Shown: positions 36,241 to 46,940 of the stretch, piece by piece
How the letters are laid out: every line of letters begins with the position of its first letter
How positions within the stretch are numbered: the first letter of the stretch is position 1
From: Artocarpus heterophyllus
Taxonomy: Eukaryota > Streptophyta > Magnoliopsida > Rosales > Moraceae
Direction of reading: 5' to 3'
DNA length: 64,000 nt
Assembly: GCA_025403435.1 (NCBI GenBank)
Contig: CM046335.1
Location: 8,064,103-8,128,102, forward strand
Position numbers and translations under genes: made by a program
Notes under the pieces: generated by a model
Seen by the model: the letters and a program-made list of their open reading frames with translations, nothing else
The model's database searches: none
What the model was told of the DNA's origin: nothing

Positions 36241-36394
36241 ACAGTGAGAGAGAGAAAAAAAAAAAGCCATGAAAATAGTAAATATGAAAATATCTCATTT
36301 TATCTACATAAACGAGTCCTTTTGTGCAATCACAGACTACATTACTTGTATCACCATCAAAAGATTTTTCTTAAAGAGAGAGGGGAAAAAAGCC

Positions 36395-36825
36395 ATGGAA
36401 ATGATAAAGATAAAAGCATTGGTTCTTGTGTTTTTGGCTCGTCTTGGCATGGAGGTCAGGTCGCCATGGCAAGCCCCGCCGAGGCAGGGCGTCCCACCAT
36501 TAATATTGACGCTGAACATCGTGTGGTGCACGGCCGTAAGTATACTCCAATACAAGTGACCCCACACGATCGTGGTTACTCGAAAAAAATGTGTTTGACA
36601 AGAGGCAGTTCTAACCAATTTCTCAGTTATAAACAATGTAAAGTTCCCATATGTTACAGTAAAAAGAAAAAAGTTACTACAGTATAAAGCTCTCATATGT
36701 TACAGTAAAAGGAAAAAGTTGCTATAGTATAAAGCTCTCACATGTTACAGTGTTTATAGTTCTAACCATCATGCCAAACGTTTTATCTGTATCGGTTTGA
36801 TCCTCCTCCTTCTATTTTCGGCTGA
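36395..36825 (+). pseudogene. RALF-like 2, pseudogene: frameshift, both C-terminal Cys lost, MITE inserted
   Basis: The ATG at 36395 begins MEMIKIKALVLVFLARLG, matching the signal peptide of RALF-like 3 (MEVIKMKAIFLMCLALMG). The frame then shifts. The remainder of the mature region (AEHRVVHGRKYTP, HDRGYSKK) is in another frame, and TGC for the first conserved Cys of DRGCSK has become TAC. A MITE (about 36590-36780) splits the last codons. After it the tail resumes (TCCTCCTCCTTCTATTTTCG then TGA at 36823-36825), where the second Cys codon TGT is TAT. Upstream sequence also matches RALF-like 3 but the TATA box is eroded. Confidence 0.8.
36590..36780. mobile_element. Tourist-like MITE inside RALF-like 2
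   Basis: The ends contain TGTTTGACAAG and, at the right, CATGCCAAACG, giving the family's imperfect inverted repeat with GTTCTAACC just inside both. The interior has about two and a half copies of a ~46-bp unit (AAAGCTCTCATATGTTACAG plus AGTAAAAGGAAAAAGTT). Comparison with RALF-like 3 shows the gene reads continuously when this stretch is skipped. The exact target duplication is unclear. Confidence 0.7.
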
Positions 36826-36829
36826 ATCT

Positions 36830-37630
36830 ACTCGCTATAGTTTGAACAACTACTCATTTCCAAAAAAAAAATAAAAAAAATTGAAGAGCTAGCTCTTCTT
36901 GTTTTGATACTATTGATCTACTAATTTAATAAAGAGCGTGATAGCTAATAATGTAATGGATTGCTTGTTCTGTTTCTCTCTATTTCTAGTAATGGATGAG
37001 TGCTTCGTTGTTAATCTTGGTTGGTATGGTTAATTTGCATGCATGTTGTGACAATAATTGGTACTTAGTGTTGGTAAATTTATGAGTAAGATTGGAGAAT
37101 GGAGGCTTGAATTTTCTGAAAAGGAAATTGTGTTTGAGGGTGTATAAGACACTATCTTTAAGGGTTTTATTTGCCCCTACTTAATCAAGTCTGCTAGAGA
37201 ATTTTGTGGTAAATTACCCTCAAGGTAACACTTTTTAAAGCAATGATATGGTGTTCTAGATTAAGATATAATTCTATTATAATTCTGAATTTTCTTTAAT
37301 AAAAGATGCGGATGCCATTTGAGGAATGGTCATAATCGAATCAATTCATACAACCTTTACAAAAGATACCTCGTCAAATGTAAATGTATCTCTTCATTTG
37401 TAAAGGTGTCTATTCGTGTATCTATACACCTATTACAACGGATGTGTCAGTTGCTAATTGATGTTTAGGTTTGTACAGAAATATACAACCAATGAATTCA
37501 TCGATTCGGAACAACTCAAAAGACACAAAATATTATCACATATTAGCTCACGAGATCACCGTGGTGCCAACTTTTCTGCGCTGCAGCTCAACTGGACGGC
37601 GTGGTGTTGAGCTCTTTGCTTTTTTCATGT
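36830..37630. other. Spacer between RALF-like 2 and Copia-1
   Basis: Non-coding. A short ORF at the right end (37548-37636 part, minus strand) runs into the Copia LTR and matches nothing known. Confidence 0.45.
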
Positions 37631-37636
37631 GCTGAT

Positions 37637-38064
37637 TGAAAAAGCTTAAACGATTCTTAACATGCGAAAACAATAAGCATATAAGAAACAAAACGGAAGC
37701 GTGTGAAATTTTAGTTTTACCTCCTGCTATTGCACTATATCTCCGGTGTCGACGAGTGTAATGTAGTTGCCTCACTTGGGAGCTTCCAAATCCTCCTAAA
37801 ATCTCAATTGATGGTGATAGTTTCCAAAGAGAATTCTGGACTTGGGGACCCAAGTTACACGTTCAATACAAAATGAACGTAAAGAAAATTTTTCTTCTGT
37901 TGTGTATATGGAAATCCTTCCATCAAGGATTCTTATACTGTTTCAGAAATGCAGTTACCAAGGGCTGGTTTAATGGGCATAAATATGAGGCCAATTATGA
38001 ACGACCGTTGCAAAATTAAAATTGGTTTCAATTCTTGAAACTGTTAAAGAATGAAATGGTTACA
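37637..38064 (-). repeat. Copia-1 3' LTR (428 bp)
   Basis: Matches 45568-45979 over its length, with an extra 16 bp near the GGTTACA end. Both LTRs contain an inverted pair ACGTTCA/TGAACGT near the middle. Both begin TGAAAA on the plus strand and end TTACA. Confidence 0.9.
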
Positions 38065-38371
38065 TTCTCCCACTTGGTCTCCATATTTATCCTTATATTC
38101 ATTAAACCCAAACTTTCAGGAAACAAATACATGAATCATGGTGATAATTTCTCTAAATTATGAGTATTATCTTCTATGTATTACAATGTATTGTTTCTCA
38201 GACTTTATACCCTATATGGTAACTTAACTTTATGAATAAACCCAATGTTTATTCTTGGTCCTACTAAATGTGAACTTTCCTCCAATAACTTTATGCGGAA
38301 AACAAATATAAGAAAACATCACAACTGAATAAGAGTTTCATTAAGACTGTAAATTGTATATACAAACAAAT

Positions 38372-41300
38372 TTACATTAGGGAACCAAGTCCCATATGAA
38401 CTACATGATCCTTAAATGACTTCGGTGGCATTTCTTTTGTCAAAGGATCTGCTATCATTAGTTCAATGCTTATATGCTCAATGACCACTTTATTTTCCTT
38501 AATTTGTTCCCTTATGGCTAAGTACTTAATGTCGATATGTTTACTTCGACTGCCACTCTTATTATTCTTAGTCATAAAGACAGCAACTGAATTATCACAA
38601 TATATCCTTAATGACCTAGACACAGAATCTACAATTCTAAGGCCTGACATGAAACTCTTCAACCATACACCATGCGAAGTAGTCTTAAAACAAGAAACGA
38701 ACTCTGCCTCTATTGTGGAAGTAGCAACCAACGTTTGCTTTCCACTCCTCCAAGATACAGCTCCTTCAGCTAGCATGAAAATATAACCTGAAGTTGATTT
38801 TCTCGAATCAACACAGCCAACAAAGTCTGAATCGAAGTAGCCGATCACCTCTAGATTATCAGTTTGCCTATACATAAGCATGTAATCCTTTGTGCCTTGA
38901 AGGTACCTCATCACCTTCTTTGCAGCCCTCCAGTGGTCCATGCCTGGGTTACTTTGATATCTGCCCAACATTCCTACAGCAAATGCAATGTCAGGTCTTG
39001 TGCAGACCTGAGCATACATAAGGCTTCCAACAGCTGAAGCATAAGGAATATTGATCATTTGACTTTTCTCGAAATCATTCGTTGGGCATTGGTTCAGATT
39101 GAACTTATCACCCTTGACAATGGGTGCTACACTTAGTGAACAATCTTTCATTTGAAATCTGTCTAAGACTTTAGTGATATAGGTTTCCTGCGATAGTCTC
39201 AAAATGCATCGAGACCTATCCCTATAGATCTTTATGCCAATGACATAAGATGCCTCACCCATATCCTTCATATCGAAGTTCTTAAAGGAATTGTTTCACC
39301 TTATATAGAAACCCCTTGTCATTGGTTGCAAGAAAGATATCATCCACATACAAAACAAGTAAACAAATCTTGCTCCTGCTGACCTTCTGGTATATACATT
39401 GATCTATGATGTTCTCTTCAAAACCAAATGAAGTGATGACATTGTGGAATTTTAAATACCATTGACGGGAAGCTTGTTTCAAACCATATATGGATTTCTT
39501 GAGTTTGCACACCAATTGCTCACCATCACTAGGGGAGAATCCTTTAGGTTGTTTCATATAAACCTCTTCCTCTAGATCACCATTGAGGAATTTCATTTTC
39601 ACATCCATTTGATGTAAACCAAAATGAGCTACTAATGCCATGATCACATGAAAAGAGTCCTTTTTAGATGCAGCAGAAAAAGTCTCAGTGTAATCTATAC
39701 CCTCCCTTTGAGTGAATCCTTTAGCAACGAGTCTTGACTTATGTCTCTCAATGTTGTCCAATGAGTCTTTCTTTGTCTTGAAGACCCATTTACATCCAAT
39801 GGCTTTTACACCATTAGGCAACTTGACAAAATCCCAGACTCCATTAGATGACATGGAGTTCATTTCTTCTTTATGGCATCGTACCACAAGTTAGATTCCT
39901 TATAACTCATGGCTTGTGAAAACGTTTTTGGATCATTTTCGGCTCTTATGTTATAGTTAAACTCCTATAGATACACAATATAGTCACTAGGAATGGCTGA
40001 TCACCTTACTCTAGTAGATCTCCTTAATGCTGGTTCAACATTCTCTGAGGAGGATGTTGATCAGCTAGCTGTTCAATAGATTCTTGTATCTGTTGTTCAA
40101 CTGGATCTACTGCTTCTTGATCAGCAATTTATGAAACTTGAATGACTGGCTATTATTCAACACGCATTTGAACTATAGGCGTGTCGCGTATAACAATCAC
40201 TCTATCATAGGAAGTGGAAGCTTGAGCATCTGTATGATCTTTCTCTAGAACGGTGTTCCAGGATCGATCACTCCCACTGATCAAGTCATTCTCAAGAAAT
40301 TTCACATTCCTTGATTCCACAAACCTAGTGATATGTGATGGACAATAAAATCTTGATCCCTTAGACCGTTCAACATAACCAACGAAATACCCACTTGTGG
40401 TCCTTGGGTCTAGCTTCTTTTCTTGTGGATTATAGACTCTCACTTCAGACGGGCATCCCCAAACGCGTATGTGTCGCAAACTCGGTTTCCAACATTTCCA
40501 TAACTCGAATGGTGTCTTTGAGACAGCCTTGGTTGGAACTCGGTTCAATATATACACAGCCATCTTGAGAGCTTCAGTGCATAAAGACTTAGGAAGCTTG
40601 GAGCTACTAAGCATGCTCCGCACCACATCCAACAATGTTCGGTTTCTTCTTTCTGCCACACCATTCTGATTTGGAGAACCAGGCATAGTGTACTGGGCAA
40701 CTATCCCATGTTCTTGAAGAAACTTCGCAAATAGACCAAGTGCTTGTCCATCTTCGGTGTATCTACCATAGTATTCACCACCTCTATCAGATCTCACTAT
40801 CTTTATTTGCTTACCACATTGTTTCTCTACTTCTGCCTTAAACACCTTAAAGGCATCTATAACTTCATTTTTATTATGAAGCAAGTAGAGATACATATAT
40901 CGTGAGCAATCATCAATAAAAGTAATGAAATACTTTTGACCATACGCGTCTATGTCTGGACTACAAATATCTGTATGTATGATCTCTAATATATCTGAAC
41001 TCCTCTTGGCACTTTTCTTTGACATATTGGTCTGCTTCCCTTTATGTAGTCCACACAAGTGTCAAAGTCAGTAAAATCTAGAGTACTAAGTACCCCATCA
41101 TTCACTAATCTCTTTATTCTCTCAATAAAGATATGACCCAACCTACGGTGCCATAACATAGAGGAATCTTCATTCATAACACATCTCTTAATGCCAGCAT
41201 TATCATGAACATGCATAGAAGTATAAGAAGCTTTATTTTGTAAGTTAATTTTGAAAAGACCATTTGACAACGTACCATTTCAAATAAATTTATATCTATA

Positions 41301-44201
41301 AAATAAACTAAATATAGTGTCTGAAAAATTAAAGGAAAAACCCAATGGTGCAAGCCTTGAAACAGAAATTAAATCCCTAGAAAAAACTAGGAATATAAAA
41401 TGTCTTTTCCAACTATAAAACAAAACCACTACTTAAAACTAAATTGCATGTTCCGACTGCTTCCATCGAATGACTCCCTCGTTCGATCGTGCATGTGAAG
41501 ATGGGCCAATTCGGCAAGCCGAACTTTCCATCAACAGGCCGAACATCAGCAGACCGATCATAGACACTATAGGAAAAATAACCATACCTTAACTCAACTT
41601 TAATGTAGAAATTATCATATCATTAGCAGCGGAAATAATAAGATTACAACACTTATACAAAAGCTAAAAAAAATCCCCTAAATGTCCTCAATAACAATTC
41701 TTAGTTTCTAATAACATCAAAGGAATACTTAGAAATAAATATTGCATCTTAGACTCGTCATGGGACCTTGGATCATTCTTGCTCAATCATCTACATCTTT
41801 ACTTGGAAGCTCACCTGCATCACGAGAACTATATAAGCATAATGCTTAGTAAGTAAACCACGGTAGTTCCACATAAAAACATACTTTTATAAACATACAT
41901 TACTTTTAGGTTTTTTGGCCCGTAGCATAACGTTAATCTCCAGCAGTCATAACCCATAACATACATACATGAATGGTCCCTATCTTGGAACTTACTTTTT
42001 CCTCAAGGATTTGACCATATAGACATGAATAACATGACTAGTTCATAACAACAAGAGAGTTCACATCATACTCATGAAAAACATCTTTAAACATATTCAT
42101 CATAACAACATACATAACTTTAAAATATGCTTTAAAACATACTAGTGTTCAAGTGATGCAGTGGAGGGTACACTTACACAAACGGTTTAATCATGAACAT
42201 CTTAGATTCTATACATCATCATTCATTCATTCTTCACATCACATAATATATCCCTTCATATTCCGAAGAAAGCCATAGAACACCTTCATGATTCTCAATC
42301 CTCTCTTCATGTATTCATAAGTCTCTTTAAATATTGTGTTTCCTTAATCTTTTCTTTCTTTTTTTCTCTTCTTGGTTTCTTCCTTATTCCCTCATGGTTC
42401 ATCCCCTCATTTCTCAAGTCTCACATAGACATGTCTCTGTAATATCTTTCTTTCTTTCACTCTTTCATTCTTTGATCTTCTCTCACTCTCACTCTTGGCA
42501 GCAAATAAAGAAAGAAAAAAAAGGTAGACGTGAAATAAGGTGAATGGAGAGAATAATAGGAAGGATGAGAATAATATGTAAAAGAATTGATAACTTCCTA
42601 AATGGGTTTGAGAGGATTTGTGAGAGATAAAAAAAAAAGAGAGCAATTCGGGTGAGAGAAAGGTAGAGAGAAATTAAAGGAAAGTCTAAGTCAATGATTC
42701 AATTGGGAACATAATAATATTACCTTGACCTACCACATGTATAGGATTCCAAATAAGTCAATAAATTAATTATAAAAGAATTAAAAAAATTGAAGATAAT
42801 TTAGGATTCCAAAAAAAACTGCTTCATTTGCCAAAGTTTAATTGTCAACAAAATAGAAAATCTTATCATAAATTCCAATCACAATAAAAAGTCAACTATT
42901 CCTCCATTTGGAATAAGGAAAGAGAAGATAGCATGCCAATAAGTCAAAATTATACCACAACAAACATACACACACATATACATAAATTACATTAGTCATT
43001 ATCCACTTCCCACTTGCTATTCATACTCACACGACAACTATATCAATAAACACACTCATATATATAATTATAATACCTTTGCATGAAGTTCTATCATCCC
43101 ATAAACACATGACAATTTCATAAGATTAAAAAAAATTAATACATAAGTGATAAAAAAAATAAAACATATTCATATGATCTCAACTAGACCTATAGCTTAA
43201 AATTTAGGGTGTTACATTCCACATGTGAGCGCATCTTATTGCCTGAAAAGATGCACTGCTCACTTCCCACTAGCTTCCTTAGGCCTTGCAATCCCTGCAA
43301 AGAATTAGTGACATGGATTGAAGAACCAGAATCAATCCACCATATGTTATATTGAACATCAACCATATTAGATTCATAACAAACAAGTGAGAATTGAGTA
43401 CTTTTTTGTCAAGCCATATCTGATATTTAGGACAATCCTTCTTTATGTGCCCCTTCTTTTTGCAAAAGAAGCACCTGGATTCCTTCTTGATATCAGCTTG
43501 CATAGGCAGTTTGCCTTTTCCCTTTTTTTTGGCTTACCCCCTATTCTTCCTTTGAGTTGCCAGATACACACTCTCTCCCGCTTCCATAACAAGCCTTCCT
43601 TCTTCCTGAACACGCATGGTCATCAATTCATTGATGGAACACTTATCCTTATGTATGTTGTAGGATATCTTGAAAGGTCCATATTGATGTGGGAGAGTGT
43701 TGACGATGTAGTGCACAAGGAAGGTTTCAGACATCTCAACCTCAAGAGTCTTCAGCTGAGCCGCTATATCCCTCATCTACATGATATGCTCACGCACACC
43801 ATGAATTTTGGTAAGCTTCATCGATGAAAACTTCATTATTAAGGTGCTTGCCAAATCTTTGTCTGATGTAGCAAACTGCTCATCAATTGCCTTCATCAAA
43901 CCTCGTACATTGTCATATTGCGCCAATAAACCATGTATGCTAGCTGAGATCTTGGTCTTTATGAACATTACGCAGAGCCGATTAGATCGCTCCCACTTTT
44001 CATAACGATCAATGTCATCCGGCTGGTTGGTCTCTGTAATGGCAGTGGTTCATCCTTACGGATAGCAAAGTCAATGTCCATTACTCCTAAATGAAGGAGA
44101 ATACTCTCTTTCCACACCTTATAGTTGTCACCCTTAAGTTTAGGAATGTCACATTGGAAATCAGAGTAACTCACAGTTTGCATAGCTACATAATAAAACA
44201 T
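38372..44201 (-). pseudogene. Copia-1 gag-pol, broken
   Basis: Minus-strand pieces in order: gag N-part (43777-44201); zinc knuckle CFFCKKKGHIKKDC (about 43430-43475) with all four metal ligands; pre-integrase zinc region (40986-41270); and the integrase core (40153-41058), whose D-D-E residues are visible in HTDIC, RSDRGGEY and GVAERRNRT. RT follows with YVDD at 39339-39350 (39282-39887), then the RT end and RNase H (38372-39271). Breaks: a 2-bp loss near 39284 relative to Copia-2 shifts the frame before NFDMKDMG. Several stops lie in gag. The solo LTR at 41466-43216 separates gag from integrase. Not functional as a unit, though RT and integrase motifs are kept. Confidence 0.88.
41466..43216 (-). 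mobile_element. Solo LTR (1751 bp) inserted in Copia-1, target duplication TTCCA
   Basis: TTCCA flanks both sides (41461-41465 and 43217-43221), and Copia-2 shows the uninterrupted sequence at the same place. In its own orientation it starts TGTAACACCCTAAATTTTAA and ends ATTCGA, where CA would be expected. It contains GGCCGAAC-type phrases (41510-41570) like those in the Gypsy LTRs here, suggesting a related Gypsy lineage. No coding region is present; the small ORFs inside are incidental. Confidence 0.85.
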
Positions 44202-44209
44202 ACATGCTT

Positions 44210-45180
44210 ATGTTACTAAATTGAGGCTACAATACTTTATGACATATTTACCAATGTAAATCATGCATTAAAATATGAATCAAATGACATAAAAATTGCA
44301 TAAAAATTACCTGTAGGCTAAATTTTTAATTCAAACAGACTCATATATCAAATGTATATCCTTATGATAACACTATCAAATTATATTCTGTTTTTTTAAT
44401 TCCTGTGGGTAAATTAAGAATGATAATTTGATACATCATCCTAACTAATCATATTAAATACAATAAAAATTTCTGTGGGATAAAATTTATCATATTACAT
44501 ATGATTAATCACAATTTAATGTCCTTTTACCATATGTGATTCAAACAATAAATATAATTTTTGTATAATTAAAGATGCTATGGCTACTCTTTAATTATTC
44601 AAAAATTATATGCATCACTAGACATTTTTTTATAGTATATTTGCTCATAAAATAAATTACATTTACTTTAAGCAATAAATAAATATGAACAAAGAACCAT
44701 AATTTATGAACCAATTTTCATTATCTATAGATTAAAATTATACATTCAAAAATATAATTTAGCACATTATTGCACAAAATTTAAATGTACTAAATTATTT
44801 AACTTAATATTGCATGCATAATTTTAAATCACAAATTATACATAATGAACACTATATGCACATAAATTTACAAAATTATATCCACAAAAAATACTGTATA
44901 ATATTCACAACAAATACTAAAAATTATGAATTTTTCATAATATGAAAATTTCATAAAAATACCAAAATTGTGGATATTATGAAAATCTCATAAAATTATA
45001 AAAACTGAAAATTTTATGAAATTTTTTCCAAAAATATCATTTTATGAAATCTGGAAAAAAATTAATTTTTTAATTTTTTTTTAATTTTTGGGTTTTTTTT
45101 AAATAATTAAAGCAGCACGACGTCGTTTTGGAGGAGCCCCCCCCGCCCCCAAGCTGTAAACGACACATCGTTTAGATGAA
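44210..45180 (-). other. Copia-1 leader region
   Basis: AT-rich untranslated leader upstream of gag in element orientation. Near 45115-45180 it has ACGACGTCGT and AAACGACACATCGTTT inverted phrases and a C-rich run, similar in kind to the palindromes in the Copia-2 leader. Confidence 0.6.
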
Positions 45181-45185
45181 GGACT

Positions 45186-45499
45186 GAATTCTCCTTCGTT
45201 TAGGAGTAATGGACATTGATTTTGTTATCCGTAAGGATGAACCACCTGCCATTACGGAAACCAGCCAGCTGGATGACGTTGATCGTTATGAAAAGTGAGA
45301 GCGATCTAATCGGCTCTGCGTAATGTTCATAAAGACCAAGATCTCGGCTGGCATACGTGGTTCATTGGAGTAATATGACAATGTGCGAGCTTTGATGAAA
45401 GCAATTGATGAGCAGTTTGCTACATCAGAGAAAGCTTTGGCAAGCAACTTGATAATGAAGTTTTCATCGATAAAGCTTACCGAAATTCATGGTGTGCGT
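45186..45499 (+). repeat. Inverted copy of Copia-1 gag within its own leader
   Basis: On the plus strand this reads as gag (IRKDEPPAITETS, ERSNRLCVMFIKTKISAGI, ALMKAIDEQFATSE). The element's own gag runs on the minus strand at 43792-44105. The two are near-identical inverted copies of about 314 bp separated by about 1.08 kb, by eye roughly nine bases in ten alike. A stop codon follows YEK in the plus copy. The right edge abuts the primer-binding region. Confidence 0.88.
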
Positions 45500-45553
45500 T
45501 TTAACATAGAATTTTCAACCGAAGTTATCTTATGCAAGGCAGAGAACAATTCG

Positions 45554-45565
45554 GCTCTAATACCA
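45554..45565 (-). other. Copia-1 primer-binding site
   Basis: On the minus strand TGGTATTAGAGC, two bases inside the 5' LTR. It matches the 3' end complement of initiator Met tRNA with one C-to-T change. Confidence 0.75.
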
Positions 45566-45567
45566 AA

Positions 45568-45979
45568 TGAAAAGGCTTAAACGATTCTTAACATGCGAAA
45601 ACAATAAGCATATAAGAAACAAAACGGAAGCGTGTGAAATTTTAGTTTTACCTCTGGCCATTGCACTGTATCTCCGGTGTCGACGAGTGTAGTGTAGCTG
45701 CCTCACTTAGGAACTTCAAAGTCCTCCTAAAATCTCAATTGATGGTGATGGTTTCCAAAGAGAATTCTGGACTTGGGGACCTAAGTTACACGTTCAATAC
45801 AAAATGAACGTAAAGAAAATTTTTCTTCTGTTGTGTATATGGAAATCCTTCCATCAAGGATTCTTATACTGTCTCAGAAATGCAGTTACCAAAGGCTGGT
45901 TTAATGGGCATAAATATGAGGCTAATTATGAATGACCGTTGCAAAATTAAAATTGGTTTCAATTCTTGAAACGGTTACA
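45568..45979 (-). repeat. Copia-1 5' LTR (412 bp)
   Basis: Pairs with 37637-38064. Starts TGTAACCGTTTC in element orientation and ends by the primer-binding site. It is followed on the right by target duplication CTGAT. Confidence 0.9.
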
Positions 45980-45984
45980 CTGAT

Positions 45985-46800
45985 TGCATATTTTGGCGCT
46001 GCAGCTTCAACCTTTGAGTGCCGTGGCATCCTGTGCTGATTAAAAGACACACTAAAAATGTGTTTTTCACTCATTCTAATATGTTGTTTTGATCTTAAAC
46101 ATGTTAAAGAAATATATTACAATCTCTCTAATGCTTAGATGTTGTTGTTTTTTTTTTTTTGGTAGATAACATTCTCTCTCACTCTCTCAAACAGCTAAAC
46201 ATAAAACAGGTGAGCCAAAATGATATGAGTTAATTCGGGCAGAAAATTATATGGATAAATATACGTATATTAACGGGAAAAATAAATTTACAAATGTTCA
46301 AAGAGAAAGAAGTCGCAACAAATGCTTAAGATGCCTCATTTAATTGATGAAAAAGTATCGAATGATTGCAAACAATTAAAACGCAAATTCGACGCACCCA
46401 ACGTACCGTGGTTGCTTAACTTTTGTTAAATATTTTGGGGGTACACCTTTAAGCTCTCTTATAAGTTCTCTTAACCAAAGGAAAAGGACAAAATAAGAGC
46501 TCAAAATAGACAACCACGGTTCAAAATTGCTCAATGTAGTACATGTCAAGTAATCCATTTCGGATCCATAAGACAATCCCAATTTCATTTCAAGATCGTG
46601 TCTGCTTGCTACCGAATTGCCTCATGGTCTGTTGCGACTCGCTATTGGCAAGCTGCCACTGTCTAATACTAGCCTTGCCAAACTGCTCGCTTAGCGAGTG
46701 CCCCACAACCTTCAAGGCTGCTAGCTATTGACAAGCTGCCTGGGACGGTGTCTTTTGTCATTGATCATCAAGGATACTTGGATTACCGTTGAGTCGTTCA
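45985..46800. other. Spacer between Copia-1 and the MITE/Gypsy complex
   Basis: Non-coding with a T run near 46149-46160. No supported gene; short ORFs match nothing known. Confidence 0.45.
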
Positions 46801-46807
46801 AAGTCTC

Positions 46808-46940
46808 TTAATAGGCCGTTTGGAAGAACGATTGGTTGAAACCAACAGTTTTTGGTTTGAGAACTATAACATATGAGAGTTTTATACAATGGCATATGAG
46901 AGCTTTGTACTATTCACCATTGTAACTGATGGTTAGAACC
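46808..46940. mobile_element. Left part of a Tourist-like MITE split by the Gypsy insertion
   Basis: Begins GGCCGTTTGGAAGAACG and has the family's ATATGAGAGCTTTGTACTAT interior. It stops at 46940 where the Gypsy LTR begins, and its right end resumes at 55862-55882 (GAACCGCTGCTCTAAACGGCC), giving complementary GGCCGTTT/AAACGGCC ends. TA lies outside each end. Confidence 0.75.

Larger units (their letters stand above)
37637..45979 (-). mobile_element. Copia-1: LTR retrotransposon, minus orientation, with nested solo LTR
   Basis: A complete but decayed Ty1/copia element. The target duplication CTGAT flanks it (37632-37636 and 45980-45984). LTRs are at 37637-38064 and 45568-45979, starting TGTAACC when read in its own orientation. 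A tRNA-iMet-type primer site (TGGTATTAGAGC, complement of 45554-45565) lies by the 5' LTR. A purine-rich tract (complement of 38065-38078) lies by the 3' LTR. The gag-pol order is gag, protease/pre-integrase, integrase, RT, RNase H, as in copia. Its pol resembles TNT1-type plant elements. A 1751-bp solo LTR interrupts gag-pol, and an inverted gag fragment lies in the leader. The two LTRs differ at a number of sites plus a 16-bp indel. Confidence 0.92.

Noticed and set aside
36244..36394. Upstream in-frame extension of RALF-like 2 from an earlier ATG
   Set aside because: Comparison with RALF-like 3 puts the start at MEMIKIK (36395); the upstream part reads as leader sequence.
37548..37853. 101-aa minus-strand ORF as an exon disrupted by Copia-1
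   Set aside because: Most of it lies inside the LTR, and joining the flanks across the insertion site does not give a continuous convincing frame.
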